A stretch of DNA of 46,110 nt, taken from NCBI GenBank assembly GCA_031422315.1, contig JANOQN010000015.1:1-46110 (forward strand), read 5' to 3'. Of the stretch, positions 1-9,602 are shown one piece after another; the first letter of the stretch is position 1; every line of letters begins with the position of its first letter. The notes beneath the pieces were generated by a model, which worked only from the letters and a program-made list of their open reading frames with translations, was not told where the DNA came from and ran no database searches. The DNA is from JANNYA01 sp031422315 (GTDB taxonomy: Bacteria; Pseudomonadota; Gammaproteobacteria; Xanthomonadales; SZUA-5). Position numbers and translations under genes: made by a program.

Positions 1-2
1 CT

Positions 3-626
3 TCCGCTGTGATCGATTCGGTTAAAGCTACGCCGGTCAAGGGCTGGATGGAAGCGACTTTGGGTGGGCAAATCATCTATTTCAGCGAAGACGGCAAGTA
101 TTTGCTGCAGGGCGCGCTAGTAGAAACGGCGACTCGACGCAATTTGACGGAAGAATCGCAGTCCGTGGTGCGGGTTGCGGAATTAGCTAAGCTCAAAAAG
201 AAAGACATGATTATTTTTCCTGCCAACGGCACGACTAAGCATGTAGTCAAAATTTTTACCGATATTGACTGCGGTTACTGCCGCAAACTGCACACAGAAA
301 TCAAGCAATACAGCGATTTAGGTATCGAAGTGCAATATCTATGGTTCCCACGCGCGGGTGTTCCAAGTGAATCTTCACGCAAGGCGATCGCTGTTTTTTG
401 CGCAAAAGATCAGCGCAAGGCAATGACAGATGCTAAAAACGGCACCGATCCAGGCAACGCAACCTGCACAAATCCAATTGAAGCGGATTTCAACTTAGGC
501 CAGCGCATAGGCATCAACGGCACGCCTGCTTTGCTATTGGAAGACGGCACCTTGATGCCAGGCTATATGCCAGCACCGCAGCTTTTGGCTGAACTAGACA
601 AGCACACCGCAACAAAGAAGAAGTAG
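3..626 (+). CDS. dsbC: Thiol:disulfide interchange protein DsbC, 5' end outside window
   Basis: This is a periplasmic disulfide isomerase of the DsbC/DsbG family, which reshuffles wrong disulfides in exported proteins and is kept reduced by DsbD. The frame is open to the window edge, and the first visible residues already belong to the N-terminal dimerisation domain (GGQIIYF...GKYLLQG). The GTG at 9 is therefore only an internal codon, and the signal peptide and true start lie upstream. Counting from that GTG, the catalytic CGYC is at residues 88-91. Two further cysteines (131 and 153) match the structural disulfide of DsbC, and NGTP near residue 175 supplies the cis-proline loop. The gene ends TAG and is followed by a strong terminator. 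DsbD and TlpA-like genes occur at 29.1-31.9 kb and a second DsbC-like gene at 13.2 kb. Family assignment is firm; DsbC rather than DsbG is likely. Confidence 0.9.
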   Translation, partial: SAVIDSVKATPVKGWMEATLGGQIIYFSEDGKYLLQGALVETATRRNLTEESQSVVRVAELAKLKKKDMIIFPANGTTKHVVKIFTDIDCGYCRKLHTEIKQYSDLGIEVQYLWFPRAGVPSESSRKAIAVFCAKDQRKAMTDAKNGTDPGNATCTNPIEADFNLGQRIGINGTPALLLEDGTLMPGYMPAPQLLAELDKHTATKKK

Positions 627-645
627 CTTTAGCGCAATCAAAGAA

Positions 646-671
646 AACCCGGCAAATGCTGGGTTTTTTCT
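646..671 (+). terminator. Rho-independent terminator after dsbC
   Basis: AACCC-G-GC, loop AAAT, then GC-T-GGGTT form a hairpin with one G-T pair at 646-665. A run of T follows at once. It lies 20 bases after the dsbC stop codon, as expected for its terminator. Confidence 0.85.
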
Positions 672-681
672 TAGCCGTTTT

Positions 682-749
682 GTCATTGCGAACGCAGTGA
701 AGCAATCTTGTCGTTTAAAGCTAGATTGCTTCGCTGCGCTCGCAATGAC
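682..749. repeat. Palindromic dispersed repeat, GTCATTGCGA type
   Basis: This is an imperfect inverted repeat. The left arm starts GTCATTGCGAACGCAGTGAA and the right arm ends CGCTGCGCTCGCAATGAC, around a short AT-rich centre near 710-722. GTCATTGCGA...AAGCAATC sequences of this kind are common dispersed palindromes in proteobacterial genomes. Read in frame it gives the tell-tale peptide DCFAALAMT, which artificially extends the reading frame of the following gene. A degenerate relative lies at 27677-27749. The rest of the gap to 948 holds two short palindromes (859-873 and 887-904) and no recognisable gene. Confidence 0.75.
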
Positions 750-886
750 GAGGTACATGGCGTGTGTGCAGTTTTCTAACAAAACGGATAACTCAGGGCG
801 AACGAAACTTCGACAGGCGGTTTATGGTTTGCAGCGGCACGATGTCGACGCAAGCAAATGTCAACCAATGACAAATTTGCGGACGT

Positions 887-904
887 CATCACAGTTTGGT
901 GATG
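887..904. promoter_or_regulatory. Short perfect palindrome upstream of giant surface protein gene
   Basis: CATCAC-AGTTTG-GTGATG is a perfect 6-bp inverted repeat about 45 bases before the chosen start at 949. A second one, TGTCA-ACCAA-TGACA, lies at 859-873. They could be operator half-sites or a leader hairpin. There is no clear -35/-10 pair to anchor them, so this is only a candidate. Confidence 0.25.
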
Positions 905-948
905 ATTCCAGTACGCTCGCAGCATTGTCACGAAACCCGGGAAGCACC

Positions 949-3900
949 ATGAACGCAGCGACGCCATTCACACCCTTTCGCCCTGTAACTTTAGTTGCTT
1001 CCAAGCCCAGCCTAACAAGGCAAGTTTGGCTCAACCTTACGGCGCTCTTGCTTGGTTTTGCGCTTAGTTTGACTGCGGCGCACGCGGCAATGGTTCCTGG
1101 CGCTACAATTGAACGCGGCATCCCAATCCTCATCAACGAGCTTGACGCAGATTCGCCCGGCACCGATGCGGCCGAGTTCATTGAGCTGTACGACGGTGGC
1201 TCGGGCATGACCTCGCTCAATGGCTTGGTCCTGGTGCTCTACAACGGCTCGAACGACCTTTCCTACTTGGCCTTCGATCTGGACGGCCAAAGCACGGATG
1301 CCAACGGCTATTTCGTGCTCTGTGGAAACGCTGCAAATGTTACGAACTGCGATTTGGATGTCACCCCGAATACCGACCTCATCCAAAACGGACAAGACGC
1401 TGCGGCCTTGTACTTCGGCGACGCGACGGCGTTTCCAGCCAACACGGCGTTAACGACCACGAATCTCCAAGACGCCATCGTGTACGACACCAACGATGCC
1501 GACGACGCCGCGCTATTGACGCTGCTGAATGTTGGACAACCGCAGGTCAACGAAAGCGCAAACGCGCTCCCCGACAGCCAATCGAATCAGCGTTGCGGCA
1601 ACGGCACCGGCGGCGCGCGCAATACTTCGACCTACGTCCAGGCAACACCGTCCCCGGGCGTCACCAATACGTGCGTGGCGCCTGGCCTTGTGGTCACCAC
1701 GCTGAGCGACAACCTCGCTTCGCCGCCGGTCGGCAGCTTGCGCGCGGTGTTGAACTCGGCCAACGCCCTGGGCAGCGCAGCCGCAGTGACCTTCAATATC
1801 GCCGGAGGCGGAACCATTAACTTGCTCGGCGCACTGCCGATCCTGCGCAACCCCAACGGCATCAGCATCGACGGCGCGAATGGCGGCCAGGGGGCAATCG
1901 TGATCGACGGCGGCTCGTCGTCGAATTCCACCGGTGATCGTATTTTCTTCGCCGGCGTGCGTGGGACTGACACCACCGGGCTCGCGGCAACGCCATCGGC
2001 CAGCTGGGCGATTTCCAACCTGACCCTGCAAAACGGCAATGCACTCGGCGGCGCTGGCGGTACAGGGTCAAGTATTTCGGGTGGCTGGAGCGGCGGCGGC
2101 GGCGGTGCTGGCCTTGGCGGCGCGATCTTTGTCAACGAAGGTGCCCTCAGCCTGAGCGGCGTCACCTTTTCGAACAATCGAGCGATCGGCGGAGCCGGCG
2201 GCATTATCACTTCGAGCGTCGCAGAGGGTGGGAGCGGCGGCGGTGGCGGTATGGGCGGTGCTGGCGGCAATGGCGGGTTCTTTGACGGCGGCGGTGGTGG
2301 TGGCTTTGGCCTTGGCGCGAACGGCGGTCTTGCGACCGGCGGCGCGGGCAGTGCCGGCCTATGGGGCGGCGGCAGTAGTGGGGGCGCGGGCTCTGGCACG
2401 GGCTTTGGTGCCGGCGGCAGCAACGGCGGCGGTGGCGGCGGCTCGGCCGCCAATCAGAATGGCGGCGGCGGTGGCCCCGGTGGCGAAGCAGCGACAACCA
2501 CTGGTGCTCCCGGCGGTAGTGGCAAGGGCGGCAACGGTGCCTTCGGCGGCGGCGGCGGCGCAGGCGGTGGCAACAGTGCGCAAGTGGGCGGCAATGGCGG
2601 TTACGGCGGTGGAGCCGGTGGCACCGGTGCGGGCGATGGCGGCGCGGGTGGTTTCGGCGGCGGCGGCGGTGGCGGCGCGGGATCGCCCGTTGGTGCGGCC
2701 GGTTTTGGCGGTGGCGTTGGCGCGAGTAGTTACCAAGGCGGCGGCGGCGGAGCTGGTCTCGGCGGCGCGGTATTTGTGCGGCAAGGCGCGAGCTTGGCGA
2801 TCACCGATGGCGGTGTCGCCGGTGGTGTGGTGTCGGGCGGTGCTGCGGGTCCAAGTGCCGGAGGCGGCCTCGGCATCGGTACAGCCGCGTTCTTAGCCGG
2901 TCCACTGAATTGGACGGTGACCACCGGACAAACCGTGACCCTCGTCAACACCTTGGGCGGCGGCAGCGATGCGCTGGTCAGCGGTGGCCTGACCAAGAGC
3001 GGCCCCGGCACCCTGATTCTGAGCGGCAGCAACAACTACGCCGGGCCGACAGCGGTGGCAGCCGGCCAGCTGCAAGTCAATGCCGCGCTAACCGGCACGG
3101 GCGCGGTGAGCGTGGCGAACGGCGCCACCTTAAGCGGCAGCAGCACACTCAGTGGAGCAACGACCGTGGCCAGCGGCGGCACCTTGGCCCCAGGTGCCGC
3201 CGCGCCCGGTCGGCTCGGCACCGCGAATTTGGTGCTTCAAGCCGGTTCCACCTTGGCCGCCGAAATCACTGGCACCACGGTTGTTACCCAGTACGACCAA
3301 GTTGCCGTGATCGGCACGGTGAATGTCACCGGAGCCACCTTGAGCACGCTTGGCAGTTTTGTGCCAGCTTCTGGCAACAGCTTTGTTTTGATTGATAACG
3401 ATGGCGCCGATGCAATCACCGGAACCTTCGCTGGACTGGCGGAAGGCGCCACGGTGACGTTTAACGGCGTACCACTGACCATCAGCTATGTCGGCGGCAC
3501 CGGTAACGATGTGGTGCTGACGCGCATTGGCGCATTGCCACCCACCGTCACCGCGATTAGTCCGAACACGGGCAGCACGCTGGGCGGCACTGCGGTCACG
3601 ATTACTGGCACCGGCTTTACCGGTGCGACTGCGGTCACCATCGGTGGCGTGCCGGCCACGGCGGTCAATGTCGTAGATGACACCAGCATCACCGCCGTCA
3701 CCGGCGCACGCGCAGCGGGTGCGGTAAGTGTGGACGTCACCACTCCGAGCGGCACCAATGCCGCGAATACGCTCTACACCTATCGGGTGCCGGTGCCGGG
3801 CGATGTCGATACGCTCAATCTCAGTATCGTCGGCAGCGGTGTCATTGCCAGTGCGGTACAGCCCGATGGCAAGACGATTATCGGGGGCAGCTTCAGCTCG

Positions 3901-6900
3901 GTGCTTGGCCAAACGCGCAACAATATCGCCCGGCTGAACGCCGATGGCACGCTAGATGCAGGCTTTAATCCGGATGCGAACGGCGATGTCGCCAGCATCG
4001 CGCTGCAGGCGGACGGCCAGATTCTGCTCGGCGGTGATTTCACTACCATCGCTGGATCGACGCGCAATCGCGTCGCGCGGGTGGCAGCGAACGGCACGCT
4101 GGATGCGGGCTTTAATCCGAACGCGAACAGTACTGTCGTCAGCATCGCGGTGCAGGCGGACGGCCAGATTCTGCTCGGCGGTTTTTTCAGAAGCGTCGGC
4201 GGAACGCCGCGCAATCGCATCGCGCGGGTGGCGGCGAACGGTGCGCTGGATGCGGGCTTTGATCCGGATGCGAACGATCCAGTATTTAGCATCGCGGTGC
4301 AGTCGGACGGCCAGATTCTGCTCGGCGGTTTTTTCACAAGCGTCGGCGGATTGCCGCTCAGTAAGATCGCGCGGGTGGCGGCGAACGGCACGCCGGACGA
4401 GGGCTTTAATCCGAATGCGAACGATCCGATCTTAAGCATCGCGGTGCAGGCGGACGGCCAGATTCTGCTTGGCGGTTTTTTCACCACCGTCGGCGGATCC
4501 ACCCGCAATGGCATCGCGCGAGTGGCTGCGAACAGCACGCTGGATGCAGGCTTTGATCCGAATGCGAACGGTTTTGTCCGCAGCATCGCGCTGCAGGCGG
4601 ACGGCCAGATTCTGCTCGGCGGCGATTTCACCACCGTCGGCGGATCAACGCGGAACCTCTTCGCGCGGCTGCTGAATGACCCGGCGACGCAAGCCTTAAC
4701 TGCAACCAATGCCACCCAAGTGCTGTGGACGCGCGGCGGCAGTGCGCCGGATGTGAGTCAAACAACCTTTGAGCTCAGCACCAACGGCGGCGTCAGCTAC
4801 ACGACGCTGGGCGGCACCGCAACCCGCGTCGGTAGCACGGCGAACTGGCAGTTGAGCGGCTTAAGCCTACCCGCCAGCGGCCAGCTGCGCGCACGCGGCC
4901 GCACGGCAGGGGGCCAATACAACGGCAGTGCTGGCATTGTGGAGCAGGTGGCGGTGTTTAGCGTCGCCGTGCCACCCACCGTCACCGCCATTAACCCCAA
5001 CACCGGCATTACCCCCGGTGGCACCATTGTCACCATCACCGGCACCGGCTTTACCGGTGCGACTGCGGTCACCATCGGTGGCGTGCCGGCCACGGCGGTC
5101 AATGTCGTAGATGACACCAGCATCACCGCCGTCACCGGTGCGCGCGCGGCGGGTGCGGTGAGTGTGGACGTCAGCACCCCCGCCGGCAGCAATGCAGCGA
5201 ATACGCTCTACACCTATCGGGTGCCGGTGCCGGGCGATGTCGACCCGCTAAACCTCAATGTCGTCGGCAACGGTGTCTTCGCCAGCGCGGTACAGCCCGA
5301 TGGCAAGACGATTATCGCGGGTAGATTCAGCTCGGTGCTCGGCCAAGCCCGCAACAACATCGCGCGGCTGAACGCCGATGGCACGCTAGATGCGGGCTTT
5401 AATCCGAATGCGAACGGCGATGTCATCAGCATCGCGCTGCAGGCGGACGGCCAGATTCTACTCGGCGGTAATTTCACCACCATCGCTGGATCGCCGCGCA
5501 ATAACATCGCGCGGGTGGCAGCGAGCGGCACGCTGGATGCGGGCTTTAATCCGAACGCGAACGGTGCTGTCGTCAGCATCGCGGTGCAGGCGGACGGCCA
5601 GATTCTGTTCGGCGGCCAGTTCGCCACCGTCGGCGGATTGACGCGCATTCGCATTGCCCGGGTCGCGGCGAACGGCACGCTGGATGCGGGCTTTGATCCG
5701 ATAATGAACGGCGCTGTCTTCAGCATCGCTGTGCAGGCGGACGGCAAGATTTTGCTCGGCGGCCAATTCACCACCGTCGGCGGAACGCCGCGCAATCGCA
5801 TCGCGCGGGTGGCAGCGAACGGCACGCTGGATGCGGACTTTGATCCGGGTGCGAACGGTGTTGTCTTCAGTATCGCTGTGCAGGCGGACGGCAAGATTTT
5901 GCTCGGCGGCCAATTCACCGACGTCGGCGGATTGCCGCGCAATGGCATCGCGCGGGTCGCGGCGAACGGCACGCTGGATGCGGACTTTGATCCGGGTGCG
6001 AACAGTGTTGTCTCCAGTATCGCGGTGCAGGCGGACGGCCAGATTTTGCTCGGCGGCCAATTCACCACCGTCGGCGGAACCGCGCGCAATCGCATCGCGC
6101 GGGTGGCGGCGAACGGCACCCTGGATGCGGGCTTTGATCCGAATGCGAACGGTAGTGTCCGCAGCATCGCGCTGCAGGCGGACGGCCAGATTCTGCTCGG
6201 GGGCGACTTCACTAATGTCGGCGGTTCGACGCGCAACCGTTTCGCGCGGCTGTTGAATGACCCGGCGACGCAAAGCTTAAGTGCAACCAATGCCACGCAA
6301 GTGCTGTGGACGCGCGGCGGCAGTGCGCCAGATATGAGTCAAACAACGTTTGAGCTCAGCACCAATGGCGGTGCGAACTACACCCCGCTTGGCGGCACCG
6401 CAACCCGTGTCGGTAGTACGGCGAACTGGCAGTTGAGCGGCTTAAGCCTGCCCGCCAGCGGCCAGCTGCGCGCGCGTGGCCGCACGGCCGGTGGCATTTA
6501 TAGTGGTAGTGCTGGCATTGTGGAGCAGGTGGCGGTGTTTAGTGGGCTAACTACCGCCAGCATCAGCATCGACGACGTCGCAATTATCGAAGGCAATAGC
6601 GGCTCGTCGAATGCGACGTTCACGGTTACCCGCAGCAACAACACCACCGCCTTCTCGGTGCCCTACAGCACCGCCAGCGGAACGGCGAGCGCGGGCAGTG
6701 ACTTCAGCACCACCGCAAGCACGCTGAGCTTTGCCGTAGGCGGTGCGCTAACGCAAACCATTGCTGTGCCGGTGCTCGGCGATTTCAGTGTCGAAGCCAG
6801 TGAAAACTACGGGCTGAATTTAGGCGCGATTACCAACATATCAGGCGCCACCAGCGCCACCGACAGCAGCGGCCTCGGCACGATCACCAATGACGATAGC

Positions 6901-9543
6901 GCCGGCGTTGTTTTGACGCAATCGAGCGGCACTACCGATGTTACAGAAGGCGGTGCGAGCGATACCTACACGCTCGTTCTAACCAGTCAGCCGACCGGCA
7001 ACGTCAGCATTGCACTCAACCCCAGCACGCAAGTAATGGTTGCGACTAACCCTATAGTGTTCACAACAGCCGACTGGAATATCGCGCAAACCGTTACGGT
7101 GACGGCGATCAACGATGCCGCCATTGAAGGCAATCACACCGGCACGATTAGCCACACTGTCACTAGTGCGGATACTAACTACAATGCCTTTGCGGTAGCG
7201 AATGTCATCGCCAACATCACCGACAACGACGCCCCTGGCGTAGTGATTGCGCAATCGGGCGGCACCACCACCGCAACCGAAGCCGGCGCGACTGACAGCT
7301 ATACCGTGGTGTTATCCGCCCAGCCCAGCGCCGATGTATTGATTGCGCTGAGCGGCACCCAAGCAACCCCAATGCCGACGTCGTTAACCTTTACTAGCGT
7401 CAATTGGAATGTGCCGCAAACCGTGACGGTGACAGCGTTGGATGACAATGTAGTCGAAGGCGCGCACACCGGCTCGATCACTTCACTAGTCACCAGTACA
7501 GATGGCAATTACAGTGGCTTTAGCGTTCCCGCCATCAGCGTAGCGCTGAGTGACAACGATTCTGCGACGGTCAGTTTTGCGCCAGCAAGCGTCAGTCAAT
7601 CGGAAGCTACCTCACCAATGCCATTTACCGTGACCTTGAGCAATCCAGTGGCTTCGGGTGTAACCGTGACGGTCAACACCGTAGTCGGCACTGCGACGGC
7701 TGCGGATTTCACTGCGATTACTTCGGTCACGGTCACCTTCCCAGCCAACAGCACCACCGCGCAAACCGTCAATGTCGTGCTGGGCAACGATGCTTTGGAT
7801 GAGGATGACGAGCAGTTTAGTTTGACGCTATCAAATGTAGTCGCTACCGGCTCGGTAACGCTCGGCGCTGCTGCCACCGGTACGATTCAAGATGATGACG
7901 CGTTACCGGTGCTGTCGATCGCCAACGTCAGCCTGACCGAAGGCAATGCTGGCACCAGCACAATGAACTTTGTCGTTTCGCTAACGCCAGCATCAGGCCG
8001 TGATGTCAGCTTCAGCCGAGCCACCGCAGATGGCACGGCAACCGCCGCCAACAATGACTATGTCACGCTTGCATCAGGCTCAGTCACCATCCAAGCCGGG
8101 CAAACCAGTGTGAGCATTCCGGTGCTGATCAATGGCGATCCGGTGTTTGAAGGCGCCGAGAACTTCAGCCTCAATCTAACAGCGCCGGTCAATGCCACAC
8201 CCAATAGCCTGAGTGCGACCGGCACAATACTTGAAGACGATCAACAGCCGAGCACGACAAGCATTGTTAGCGACCTACCGGATCCGTCGGTAGTGGGGCA
8301 AAGCTACGCCGTCAACGTACAAGTCGCCGCGCAGAGCACTTCACCGCTCGGCACGGTCAATGTCAGCGATGGTTCGGCAACTTGCTCAATCACGCTCGCA
8401 GCAGCCAACGCGCCAAACAGTACTGGCGCGTGCAACTTGACCAGCACCACGGCCGGCAGCAAAACCTTGAGCGCAATGTACGTACCGGCCAGCACCGCAT
8501 TCGGTGCCAGCACGATCACAACGGCGCACCAAGTCAATGCCGCCAGCACCACGCTGAGCTTGACCGGCCCTGCCACCATCGCGCTAAATCAGCCTGCAAG
8601 CTACAGTTTCACATTGGCAGTGACGGCACCTGGCGCAGGCAATCCAACAGGCACCTTAACCGTGCAAAGCGGCGCGCAAAACTGTCAGATCACAGTCCCA
8701 AGTGCTGCGACCAGCTGCGCCATAAGCTTTACCACGGTCGGCGCTAAAGCCATCAGCGCTAGCTTTGCACCGAGCAATAGCGATTTTGTAGCAAGCAACA
8801 CGACCGCCAATGTCAGCACCTTGGTGTTTGCAAGCAGCGATTTGAGCGTCACAAAAACCGATGGCATTAACAGCTATCGGCCGAATGACTTGCTGGTCTA
8901 CACCATCACGGTGCGCAACAACGGTGTTGATGCCGCCCCGCAAGTTCGATTGGTCGATGCCGTACCCGCCAGCTTGGATAATGTCGCGTGGACCTGCGTT
9001 AGCTCCGGCGGTGCGTTCTGCCCGGCAGCTGGCGGCGTAGGTTCCATCAGCCAGCTCTACCCTAATCTGCCGGCAAACAGCCAACTGGTTTACACCCTCA
9101 GCGGTGGAGTCAACGGCAGCCCGGCGAGCATCGTCAACACCGCAACTGTGCAGCTTCCTAACGATGGTACGGTGGTGGCAACCACGCCAGCCAACTTGAG
9201 CGCGACAGACACCAACGTGCTGGACTTCTTGTTTGCGAACGGCTTTGAAGACGCTACCGTCAATGCCGCAAGTGGCAGCTTTACCTTCCCAAGCAGCAGC
9301 TTACGGGGCGCGCTTAATACCACGGCGGTGTCAGTTTTCAGCCTGCAAGATCAAAGCGGCGAAGTGCTGCGCGTGTATGCGCGCGTGCTGGATGGCGAGC
9401 TGCAATATGCGCTGGCAACGAGAAGCAAACTCAAGGTATGGCGCTTAAGCAATTGGCAAACGCCCACAGCGGAGCCCACGCTGAGTTGGAGAGCTACAAG
9501 AACTGCGGATGGCTTTGTATTTGAGTCGGCGGAACTGCGATAA
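949..9543 (+). CDS. Giant secreted multidomain repeat protein with delta-60 propellers, IPT and Calx-beta domains
   Basis: This is a predicted surface or secreted protein of about 2864 residues with no recognised enzymatic domain. I start it at ATG 949, which has GGGAAG six bases upstream and encodes a signal peptide (hydrophobic core near 28-43, AHA cleavage near 46). The longer frame from 697 merely translates a palindromic repeat. Domains in order: lamin-tail-like (about 58-225); very Gly-rich beta-helix-like region (about 368-650); autotransporter-type strand repeat (GPGTLILSGSNNY, about 658-864); IPT/TIG 1 (865-948); six delta-60 (DUF5122) repeats (948-1247); linker with NATQVLWTRGG; IPT/TIG 2 (1342-1425); seven delta-60 repeats (1425-1771); the same linker; about five Calx-beta-type domains (1868-2434); Ig-like (2434-2634); DUF11 (2634-2760); then LFANGFED (N2764) and a final 95-residue domain. 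Secretion route and partners are unknown. Adhesin or structural matrix protein is an inference. Confidence 0.85.
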   Translation: MNAATPFTPFRPVTLVASKPSLTRQVWLNLTALLLGFALSLTAAHAAMVPGATIERGIPILINELDADSPGTDAAEFIELYDGGSGMTSLNGLVLVLYNGSNDLSYLAFDLDGQSTDANGYFVLCGNAANVTNCDLDVTPNTDLIQNGQDAAALYFGDATAFPANTALTTTNLQDAIVYDTNDADDAALLTLLNVGQPQVNESANALPDSQSNQRCGNGTGGARNTSTYVQATPSPGVTNTCVAPGLVVTTLSDNLASPPVGSLRAVLNSANALGSAAAVTFNIAGGGTINLLGALPILRNPNGISIDGANGGQGAIVIDGGSSSNSTGDRIFFAGVRGTDTTGLAATPSASWAISNLTLQNGNALGGAGGTGSSISGGWSGGGGGAGLGGAIFVNEGALSLSGVTFSNNRAIGGAGGIITSSVAEGGSGGGGGMGGAGGNGGFFDGGGGGGFGLGANGGLATGGAGSAGLWGGGSSGGAGSGTGFGAGGSNGGGGGGSAANQNGGGGGPGGEAATTTGAPGGSGKGGNGAFGGGGGAGGGNSAQVGGNGGYGGGAGGTGAGDGGAGGFGGGGGGGAGSPVGAAGFGGGVGASSYQGGGGGAGLGGAVFVRQGASLAITDGGVAGGVVSGGAAGPSAGGGLGIGTAAFLAGPLNWTVTTGQTVTLVNTLGGGSDALVSGGLTKSGPGTLILSGSNNYAGPTAVAAGQLQVNAALTGTGAVSVANGATLSGSSTLSGATTVASGGTLAPGAAAPGRLGTANLVLQAGSTLAAEITGTTVVTQYDQVAVIGTVNVTGATLSTLGSFVPASGNSFVLIDNDGADAITGTFAGLAEGATVTFNGVPLTISYVGGTGNDVVLTRIGALPPTVTAISPNTGSTLGGTAVTITGTGFTGATAVTIGGVPATAVNVVDDTSITAVTGARAAGAVSVDVTTPSGTNAANTLYTYRVPVPGDVDTLNLSIVGSGVIASAVQPDGKTIIGGSFSSVLGQTRNNIARLNADGTLDAGFNPDANGDVASIALQADGQILLGGDFTTIAGSTRNRVARVAANGTLDAGFNPNANSTVVSIAVQADGQILLGGFFRSVGGTPRNRIARVAANGALDAGFDPDANDPVFSIAVQSDGQILLGGFFTSVGGLPLSKIARVAANGTPDEGFNPNANDPILSIAVQADGQILLGGFFTTVGGSTRNGIARVAANSTLDAGFDPNANGFVRSIALQADGQILLGGDFTTVGGSTRNLFARLLNDPATQALTATNATQVLWTRGGSAPDVSQTTFELSTNGGVSYTTLGGTATRVGSTANWQLSGLSLPASGQLRARGRTAGGQYNGSAGIVEQVAVFSVAVPPTVTAINPNTGITPGGTIVTITGTGFTGATAVTIGGVPATAVNVVDDTSITAVTGARAAGAVSVDVSTPAGSNAANTLYTYRVPVPGDVDPLNLNVVGNGVFASAVQPDGKTIIAGRFSSVLGQARNNIARLNADGTLDAGFNPNANGDVISIALQADGQILLGGNFTTIAGSPRNNIARVAASGTLDAGFNPNANGAVVSIAVQADGQILFGGQFATVGGLTRIRIARVAANGTLDAGFDPIMNGAVFSIAVQADGKILLGGQFTTVGGTPRNRIARVAANGTLDADFDPGANGVVFSIAVQADGKILLGGQFTDVGGLPRNGIARVAANGTLDADFDPGANSVVSSIAVQADGQILLGGQFTTVGGTARNRIARVAANGTLDAGFDPNANGSVRSIALQADGQILLGGDFTNVGGSTRNRFARLLNDPATQSLSATNATQVLWTRGGSAPDMSQTTFELSTNGGANYTPLGGTATRVGSTANWQLSGLSLPASGQLRARGRTAGGIYSGSAGIVEQVAVFSGLTTASISIDDVAIIEGNSGSSNATFTVTRSNNTTAFSVPYSTASGTASAGSDFSTTASTLSFAVGGALTQTIAVPVLGDFSVEASENYGLNLGAITNISGATSATDSSGLGTITNDDSAGVVLTQSSGTTDVTEGGASDTYTLVLTSQPTGNVSIALNPSTQVMVATNPIVFTTADWNIAQTVTVTAINDAAIEGNHTGTISHTVTSADTNYNAFAVANVIANITDNDAPGVVIAQSGGTTTATEAGATDSYTVVLSAQPSADVLIALSGTQATPMPTSLTFTSVNWNVPQTVTVTALDDNVVEGAHTGSITSLVTSTDGNYSGFSVPAISVALSDNDSATVSFAPASVSQSEATSPMPFTVTLSNPVASGVTVTVNTVVGTATAADFTAITSVTVTFPANSTTAQTVNVVLGNDALDEDDEQFSLTLSNVVATGSVTLGAAATGTIQDDDALPVLSIANVSLTEGNAGTSTMNFVVSLTPASGRDVSFSRATADGTATAANNDYVTLASGSVTIQAGQTSVSIPVLINGDPVFEGAENFSLNLTAPVNATPNSLSATGTILEDDQQPSTTSIVSDLPDPSVVGQSYAVNVQVAAQSTSPLGTVNVSDGSATCSITLAAANAPNSTGACNLTSTTAGSKTLSAMYVPASTAFGASTITTAHQVNAASTTLSLTGPATIALNQPASYSFTLAVTAPGAGNPTGTLTVQSGAQNCQITVPSAATSCAISFTTVGAKAISASFAPSNSDFVASNTTANVSTLVFASSDLSVTKTDGINSYRPNDLLVYTITVRNNGVDAAPQVRLVDAVPASLDNVAWTCVSSGGAFCPAAGGVGSISQLYPNLPANSQLVYTLSGGVNGSPASIVNTATVQLPNDGTVVATTPANLSATDTNVLDFLFANGFEDATVNAASGSFTFPSSSLRGALNTTAVSVFSLQDQSGEVLRVYARVLDGELQYALATRSKLKVWRLSNWQTPTAEPTLSWRATRTADGFVFESAELR

Positions 9544-9602
9544 TGCCGTCAGCTGTAACTCCCAGCAATTTAACTCCCAGCACCTTCACTTCTAGGATTA
9601 AC

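Noticed and set aside
697..948. N-terminal extension of the giant surface protein
   Set aside because: It translates half of a palindromic repeat (DCFAALAMT) and has no signal peptide of its own. ATG 949 has a ribosome site and a signal peptide.
1632..2453. Proline-rich 273-residue frame on the minus strand
   Set aside because: It is the shadow of the Gly-rich coding block; its composition follows from the complement of GGC codons.
3780..4715. Minus-strand frames of about 300 residues under the delta-60 repeats (also 5214-6296)
   Set aside because: They repeat with the same 159-base period as the plus-strand gene and are codon-bias shadows.
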